In this document: positions 6,755 to 10,218 of the stretch, in pieces
How the letters are laid out: every line of letters starts with the position of its first letter
Numbering within the stretch: position 1 is the stretch's first letter
Assembly: GCA_038229875.1 (NCBI GenBank)
Contig: JBBROA010000132.1
Coordinates: forward strand, 1-10,218
Direction of reading: 5' to 3'
DNA from: JALYUA01 sp038229875
Lineage (GTDB): Bacteria > Acidobacteriota > Thermoanaerobaculia > UBA5066 > Gp7-AA6
Length of the DNA stretch: 10,218 nucleotides
Position numbers and translations under genes: made by a program
The notes under the pieces: generated by a model
Databases searched by the model: none
What the model was told of the DNA's origin: nothing
The model's input: only the letters and a program-made list of their open reading frames with translations

Positions 6755-6771
6755 CCGGCCGTTTGGGCCGG
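6755..6771 (-). repeat. 6-bp perfect hairpin upstream of the YiiX-like gene
   Basis: CCGGCC and GGCCGG pair around a 5-nt loop. On the minus strand it lies between the glycosylasparaginase stop and the -10-like box of the YiiX-like gene. It has no T-run, so it is either a weak or factor-assisted terminator or simply structured spacer. Confidence 0.4.
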
Positions 6772-6780
6772 GGTTCCTTA

Positions 6781-6832
6781 GAAGCCGGTCAGGCTTCCCG
6801 GTCGGAGCGCCTCGCCCTGGAGGCCGGGAAGC
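6781..6832 (-). terminator. overlapping alternative hairpins after the glycosylasparaginase gene
   Basis: Starting 12 nt after the minus-strand stop, GCTTCCCGG (RNA from 6832 to 6824) pairs perfectly with CCGGGAAGC (6801 to 6793), enclosing an inner CCTC/GAGG stem (6823-6810). The second arm can instead pair downstream: GAAGCC (6797 to 6792) with GGCTTC (6786 to 6781) over a 5-nt loop. The two structures share bases and exclude each other. No U-run follows, so as a terminator it is atypical. It is the strongest secondary structure in the 109-bp gap and probably marks the 3' end of the receiver-glycosylasparaginase transcript. Confidence 0.45.
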
Positions 6833-6844
6833 TGTCCGACTCCG

Positions 6845-7939
6845 TCAACGCTTCAGCAGGTACGCCGATTCCTGCAGGCGCACGCCGGAGGCGTCCGCGA
6901 CCGCAAAGCGCGACGGGGTGAACTTTTTGGCGCCGGCGACCACGCCGTAGGAGCCGTTCCAGAGCGCCGCGCCCGCGTACTCGCCTTTTTTGTTGATGAC
7001 GTAGTAATTGAGCTGGAAGTCCGGGCGGCCGTTCTTGTCGCGGTAGTACTTCGACGCGTTGACCACGCGCTCGAGCGTCGCGAGCGCCGCTTCCTGGGGG
7101 GATTTTCCCTGCCGCATCAGCTCGACAACCGTGTGGGAGCCGCACAGGCGGATATTCCCCTCTCCCCATCCCGTCGAGCCGCACGCGCCGACTTCCCCGT
7201 CCACGTAGAGCCCCGCGCCGATGACCGGCGAGTCGCCGAGCCGACCCGGAAGCTTGAAGAAGAGACCCGACGTCGTGGTCGTTCCGACGAGATCTCCGGA
7301 AGCGGTGATCGCGTTGCAGTTGATCGTCCCCTGCGGGCGGAAATCTTCCGTACCGAACTTTTCGATGTACCAGCGGATGTCCGGGTCCTTCTGCTCTTCG
7401 TCTCCGCGCTCGATCCAGTCGTCGATCCCGGAGAGCTTCTCTTTCCAGTAGAGCCAGACTTTGCGCGAGCGTTCCGTGAGGAGATTCTGTTCGGGCACCC
7501 CGTGCGAGCGGGCGAACTTCAACGCTCCCTCTCCGACGAGGAACGCGCGATTCGTCTGGTCCATCACGAGCCGGGCGACCCGCGAGGGGTTCTTGATCCG
7601 CTCGAGAGCCCCGACGGCGCCGGACTTCATCGTCCTGCCATCCATCACGGACGCATCGAGCTGAACGACGCCTTCCTCGTTCGGGATCCCGCCGTAACCG
7701 ACCGTCACATCATTCGGATCGTCTTCGACGATGTTGACGCCGGTGATCACGGCTTCCAGAGGATCGCTTCCCGCCGCGATCATCTCGTACGCCTTGCGCA
7801 CGGCTTCGAGTCCGTTTGCCGAAGAGACGACGAGGGGACGCGACGCAGGCCGGGCCGCCGGCGACGCGCTCTTGATCTGAGAGGCGATCGGAAGGAGCGC
7901 CGCCCCCTTCAGCAGATCGCGCCGGGTCGTTCCGCTCAT
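6845..7939 (-). CDS. Tat-exported N4-(beta-N-acetylglucosaminyl)-L-asparaginase-like Ntn hydrolase
   Basis: This 364-residue protein belongs to the glycosylasparaginase / type-2 asparaginase Ntn-hydrolase family. Members are made as one chain that cuts itself before a Thr, which becomes the N-terminal nucleophile. Here the cut is expected at Gly204-Thr205 in PQGTINCNAI. Supporting motifs are GYGGIPNEEG (81-90), TTTTSG (219-224), the conserved GRLGDSPVIGAGLYVD (232-247) and GEVGACGSTGWGE. The N-terminus TTRRDLLKGAALLP (4-17) is a twin-arginine signal, implying folded export to the periplasm. The likely reaction is hydrolysis of the GlcNAc-Asn bond of glycopeptides, or of asparaginyl or isoaspartyl bonds; sequence does not settle which. 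The segment before the nucleophile (about 150-203) is long and charged, as expected for the alpha-chain tail. The ATG at 7939 has a strong Shine-Dalgarno. It follows the receiver gene by 52 bp, probably as one transcript. Confidence 0.9.
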   Translation of the reverse strand: MSGTTRRDLLKGAALLPIASQIKSASPAARPASRPLVVSSANGLEAVRKAYEMIAAGSDPLEAVITGVNIVEDDPNDVTVGYGGIPNEEGVVQLDASVMDGRTMKSGAVGALERIKNPSRVARLVMDQTNRAFLVGEGALKFARSHGVPEQNLLTERSRKVWLYWKEKLSGIDDWIERGDEEQKDPDIRWYIEKFGTEDFRPQGTINCNAITASGDLVGTTTTSGLFFKLPGRLGDSPVIGAGLYVDGEVGACGSTGWGEGNIRLCGSHTVVELMRQGKSPQEAALATLERVVNASKYYRDKNGRPDFQLNYYVINKKGEYAGAALWNGSYGVVAGAKKFTPSRFAVADASGVRLQESAYLLKR

Positions 7940-7946
7940 GAGAATT

Positions 7947-7952
7947 CTCCTT
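7947..7952 (-). promoter_or_regulatory. Shine-Dalgarno AAGGAG of the glycosylasparaginase gene
   Basis: On the minus strand AAGGAG is followed by a 7-nt spacer and the ATG at 7939. It is the clearest ribosome-binding site of the minus-strand block. Together with the short gap from the receiver gene it suits an internal gene of an operon. Confidence 0.7.
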
Positions 7953-7991
7953 GGATTCGGGTTTGAAGGGGACGCCCGGTGCTGCGGACTC

Positions 7992-8393
7992 TTACTCGTC
8001 GGGGAGCTCGGGCTCGTCCTGGATCTCGCGCTTCGTGCCGGGCGCCATCAGGTCCATCAGGAGCTCGGGGAGCGTCTCGGCGAACTGGCTCCGGGGCATC
8101 ACCGTGGTCGTGCCGGCCGCCTCCGCGCGTTTCGCGAGCTCGCGGTCGACATGCGACAGGAATCCGACGATCGGCACCGCGCCGTCCGGTCCGCTCGCGC
8201 GCATCGCGGCGATCGCCTCGACGGCCGCGTCGGACAGCTCGACGAACGCGGCAACGGTCCCGGCCTCGCGGCACGCCGCGGCGAGCCCAGGCGCGTCGGT
8301 GAAGCGGACCGGGACGTTTAGATGGCGCGCCGTGGCGTCGATCTTGGATCGGAAGAAGAGGTCCTCGACGGAGGCGACGACGGATTTGGACAC
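7992..8393 (-). CDS. degenerate receiver-like (CheY-fold) protein of unknown function
   Basis: This 133-residue protein has the alternating strand-helix pattern of a response-regulator receiver domain. Strand 1 is SVVASVEDLFF (4-14), strand 3 is VAAFVELSD (47-55), strand 4 is PIVGFLSHVD (74-83) and strand 5 is TTTVMPRSQF (95-104). The phospho-acceptor Asp expected after strand 3 is not visible (Glu52 sits in that area), and the conserved Lys after strand 5 appears as Arg101. If the fold is right it is a pseudo-receiver that would signal by binding rather than phosphorylation. The acidic C-terminal tail (about 119-133) is probably disordered, and there is no output domain. The start is GTG at 8393; no Shine-Dalgarno precedes it, but a TACAAT box lies 8 nt upstream. 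It probably forms an operon with the glycosylasparaginase gene. Confidence 0.65.
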   Translation of the reverse strand: MSKSVVASVEDLFFRSKIDATARHLNVPVRFTDAPGLAAACREAGTVAAFVELSDAAVEAIAAMRASGPDGAVPIVGFLSHVDRELAKRAEAAGTTTVMPRSQFAETLPELLMDLMAPGTKREIQDEPELPDE

Positions 8394-8401
8394 TGCGGCG
8401 G

Positions 8402-8407
8402 ATTGTA
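8402..8407 (-). promoter_or_regulatory. -10 box TACAAT directly before the receiver gene
   Basis: TACAAT on the minus strand (8407 to 8402) matches the sigma-70 -10 consensus at five of six positions and sits 8 nt before the GTG at 8393. No ribosome-binding site lies between. The -35 region (about 8425-8430) does not match consensus. It suggests a leaderless or nearly leaderless transcript starting the receiver-glycosylasparaginase unit. Confidence 0.5.
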
Positions 8408-8483
8408 TGCGTAAGGAGGGTTGGGCGAGATGCGAGAGGCGAGAGGTGTGGTGAAGACGCCAAGAAGATCCTTTATGGGGTCA

Positions 8484-8517
8484 GGAGGGGCGTCCAACGC
8501 CTTGCCCCAGCCCCTCC
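8484..8517 (-). terminator. stem-loop downstream of the porin gene
   Basis: GGAGGGG (8484-8490) pairs perfectly with CCCCTCC (8511-8517) over a 20-nt loop. An alternative small hairpin GGCGT/ACGCC occupies 8489-8501. It lies 18 nt past the porin stop on the minus strand and could end the kinase-porin transcript, although no T-run follows. The C-rich arm overlaps the string that resembles the motif at 11-35. Confidence 0.35.
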
Positions 8518-8534
8518 CCGCTCAACGCCCTCTT

Positions 8535-9659
8535 TCAGAACATCTTTACGAGGTCGACCGTGAATCGGTTCAGCCAGAAGTTCCGACCGAGGCGCTGCTG
8601 GAAGAGCGCCGCGCCCTGCACAAAGACCCGGGGAAACAGGGTGATCGCCAGGCCAAACCGGTGCCCCCGGTACCAGCTGTGGAACCACCAGTCGTCCGTG
8701 TTGTACGCGCCCAGGACCGCGTCTCTCTGAACGTACTGATACGTGTAGAAGCCACGGAGCCGGCCTGGCGTCCCCACCTCGCCCGCGACGACGCTCGCCT
8801 CGAACGCCTGGTCGTCGCCCCGCGCCTCCGCTCGCGACCCGAAGTTTTTCAACCCGTCGAAGGAAACCGTGACGGGAACCGGGCCGACGGGAAACCGGAG
8901 ACGAACGATCGCGTCGCCGATCTCGAAACGGGAGATGAATTTCAGGCCCCCTCTGGCGGCAGTCTGCGAATAGTTCTGCCGGATGTACGACGGACGCAGG
9001 TGGTCCGGCTCGAAGCTCCAGAACGACCCGGCGGCTTCGACCCCGAACGCGCCCGGGTCGCCGCATCGCCAGACGAGCTGCCCCGCGGCGACCCGGGTCC
9101 GATCGCCGTCGCGCTGCGGACCTCGGAAGGCGCCGCCAGCGAACGTGAAGGTGGAGGAGCCTGCCGGGATTTCCCACGCGGCCGCCGCTCCGGCGGACTG
9201 GATGTCACGGTCCCAGAGCATCTCGGTCGTGACGAGCGGCATCCCGAAGCTGCCGACGCGGATATCGACGGCGCCGGGCCTCGCCTCGACGAACCAGCGC
9301 TCGAGGGTCGATCCGGTCGTCCGATAGTTGTCGAAGTTCCGCGTGTTGTCGGCATTCTGATCCGTCCCGAGATCCCCGATCGCGCGCGTGCCGACCCGCA
9401 GCCGGTCCGAGATGATCAGGTCGAGCTCCGGTCGGAACTCGAACCTCCCGCGGTGGATGTCCGGGCGAAACACCAGATGTTCGATCCGGTCGTATCGGGC
9501 GAGGAAGTCCCACGTAAATTCGAGATGCGGCTTCGGAGCCTCTTCGAAGTACGCGGTCTCCGTCTGCGCGCGGGCGGAAGCCGCGAACGCTCCGAGCAGC
9601 AGGAAAAGAAGGGGGCGGAGTCGCCGCGCGAGGCGTCCCGGCGGGAGCTTCGCGCGCAG
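8535..9659 (-). CDS. outer-membrane beta-barrel protein, putative porin, non-canonical start
   Basis: From the CTG chosen here this encodes 374 residues. A basic stretch (RAKLPPGRLARRLRP) and hydrophobic core (LLFLLLGAFAAS) end in ASARA before QTETAYFEE: a convincing Sec signal peptide. The mature part is rich in alternating amphipathic strands with aromatic girdle residues (for example FTWDFLARYDRIEHLVF and RGFYTYQYVQRD). The protein ends in VDLVKMF, with the terminal Phe typical of BAM-assembled barrels. It resembles putative porins, but the solute and exact family are not recognised. The reading frame continues upstream into the kinase gene with no ATG, GTG or TTG before the signal peptide. 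In-frame CTG codons exist at 9659 and 9689; the latter overlaps the kinase stop as CTGA. I prefer 9659 for signal-peptide length. The first canonical start lies inside the barrel. Confidence 0.75.
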   Translation of the reverse strand: MRAKLPPGRLARRLRPLLFLLLGAFAASARAQTETAYFEEAPKPHLEFTWDFLARYDRIEHLVFRPDIHRGRFEFRPELDLIISDRLRVGTRAIGDLGTDQNADNTRNFDNYRTTGSTLERWFVEARPGAVDIRVGSFGMPLVTTEMLWDRDIQSAGAAAAWEIPAGSSTFTFAGGAFRGPQRDGDRTRVAAGQLVWRCGDPGAFGVEAAGSFWSFEPDHLRPSYIRQNYSQTAARGGLKFISRFEIGDAIVRLRFPVGPVPVTVSFDGLKNFGSRAEARGDDQAFEASVVAGEVGTPGRLRGFYTYQYVQRDAVLGAYNTDDWWFHSWYRGHRFGLAITLFPRVFVQGAALFQQRLGRNFWLNRFTVDLVKMF

Positions 9660-9685
9660 GCCCGCGAGGCCGCCGCCGCGAGCGG

Positions 9686-10218
9686 TCAGGCGGCCGCCGC
9701 CGTGACCGACGTCAACGCTTCGTACAGATCGTTGACGCTCTGGTACCGGTCGTCCGGGCTCTTCTGCATGCACGTCAGGATGATGGCCGCGATCCGGGGG
9801 TCGATGCGCGGGTTCTTCGACTGCGGCGCCGGCGGCTTTTCCTGCACGTGCTTCAGGACGACGGCGATGGGCGAGTCTCCCTCGAACGGAAGGGTACCGG
9901 TGAAGATCTCGTAGAGCACGACGCCCGTCGAGTAAATGTCCGAGCGAAAGTCGAGGTTCAACCCGCGCGCCTGCTCCGGCGACATGTAGTCGGGAGTTCC
10001 GACCACGGTTCCGGTCGCGGTCATCCCGCGCTCCTGTGTGAGCCGCGCGATGCCGAAGTCCATGATCTTCAGGCCCCCCGTCGGCTCGATCAGGATGTTC
10101 TGCGGCTTGATGTCCCGATTGATGACCCCGACCTCGTGGGCCGCCGCGAGTCCCGCGCACATCTGTTTCGAGATCCGGAGCGCGACCGGCGTGGGAAGCA
10201 GCTGATCCTGTTCGACCA
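9686..10218 (-). CDS. eukaryotic-type Ser/Thr protein kinase, C-terminal part (cut by window edge)
   Basis: The last 176 residues of a Hanks-type kinase are visible; the N-lobe lies beyond the right edge. In order: helix E (LPTPVALRISKQMCAGLAAA), a catalytic loop reading VINRDIKPQN, the metal-binding DFG in LKIMDFGIARL, an activation loop with GTVVGTPDYMSPEQARG, then DIYSTGVVLYEIFTGTLPFEG and the final PDDRYQSVNDLYEAL helix. The catalytic Asp, Lys and Asn are intact, so the kinase is probably active, but the HRD His is Asn. The protein ends a few residues after the kinase fold. There is no C-terminal membrane segment, PASTA or sensor domain, so any such domain would have to be N-terminal. The porin gene follows within about 26 bp, suggesting shared transcription. 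Confidence 0.93.
   Translation of the reverse strand, partial: VEQDQLLPTPVALRISKQMCAGLAAAHEVGVINRDIKPQNILIEPTGGLKIMDFGIARLTQERGMTATGTVVGTPDYMSPEQARGLNLDFRSDIYSTGVVLYEIFTGTLPFEGDSPIAVVLKHVQEKPPAPQSKNPRIDPRIAAIILTCMQKSPDDRYQSVNDLYEALTSVTAAAA

Noticed and set aside
7133..7966. 277-residue plus-strand open frame
   Set aside because: Antisense to the glycosylasparaginase gene, which has a Tat signal, active-site motifs and a ribosome-binding site.
8421..9914. 497-residue plus-strand open frame
   Set aside because: Antisense to the porin and the kinase end; it is charged low-complexity sequence with no recognisable fold.
9690..10160. porin frame extended to an ATG at 10160 (541 residues, possible kinase-porin overlap)
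   Set aside because: The upstream part is the kinase gene in another frame and would bury the signal peptide inside the protein.
1..10218. search for CRISPR arrays, insertion sequences, toxin-antitoxin pairs or defence genes
   Set aside because: No regularly spaced repeats, no transposase or integrase motifs and no defence-type domains were seen; all genes read as backbone functions.
5821..10218. idea that kinase, porin, receiver, glycosylasparaginase and YiiX-like hydrolase form one new signalling or degradation system
   Set aside because: Separate promoter-like boxes and hairpins split the block into at least three units, and nothing in the sequences links their functions beyond a general envelope theme.

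Overview
The window is very GC-rich, densely packed bacterial DNA with almost no space between genes. An outer-membrane barrel protein points to a diderm (Gram-negative-type) host. A eukaryotic-type Ser/Thr kinase, a Tat-exported glycosylasparaginase and a two-gene M16 protease pair would fit an Acidobacteriota- or Myxococcota-like genome. That placement is an inference: there is no rRNA, tRNA or other taxonomic marker here. I see no transposase, integrase, CRISPR array or phage gene, and composition looks even across the window, so it reads as ordinary chromosomal backbone.

Layout. At 94-1713 (minus) lies a GT39/ArnT-like membrane glycosyltransferase. It is divergent, across an 84-bp gap, from an enoyl-ACP-reductase-like SDR at 1798-2610 (plus), which ends in a clear intrinsic terminator. 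Next come two overlapping M16 metalloprotease genes at 2693-4036 and 4033-5334 (plus): one carries the zinc site, the other the substrate-binding Arg/Tyr pair. A small unrecognised gene at 5410-5781 (plus) appears to start at a rare ATT codon behind a perfect AGGAGG. All remaining genes are on the minus strand. Reading from the right edge they are: the C-terminal part of a Ser/Thr kinase (9686-10218, cut by the window), a signal-peptide-bearing putative porin (8535-9659), a degenerate receiver-domain protein (7992-8393), a glycosylasparaginase-like Ntn hydrolase (6845-7939) and a YiiX/NlpC-P60-like cysteine hydrolase (5821-6735).

How they may work together. The two M16 genes almost certainly form one heterodimeric peptidase. 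Kinase and porin look transcriptionally linked, as do receiver and glycosylasparaginase, but I see no evidence that the whole minus-strand block is one pathway. The glycosyltransferase, porin, exported glycosylasparaginase and YiiX-like hydrolase all concern the envelope or periplasm, a loose theme rather than a demonstrated system.

The most notable points are unusual translation starts (a probable ATT start, and a porin with no ATG/GTG/TTG start before its signal peptide), a repeated pattern of -10-like boxes 6-10 nt before start codons that lack a Shine-Dalgarno (leaderless-type expression), the complementary loss of motifs in the M16 pair, and mutually exclusive hairpins after the glycosylasparaginase gene. 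I found no convincing undescribed multi-gene system.
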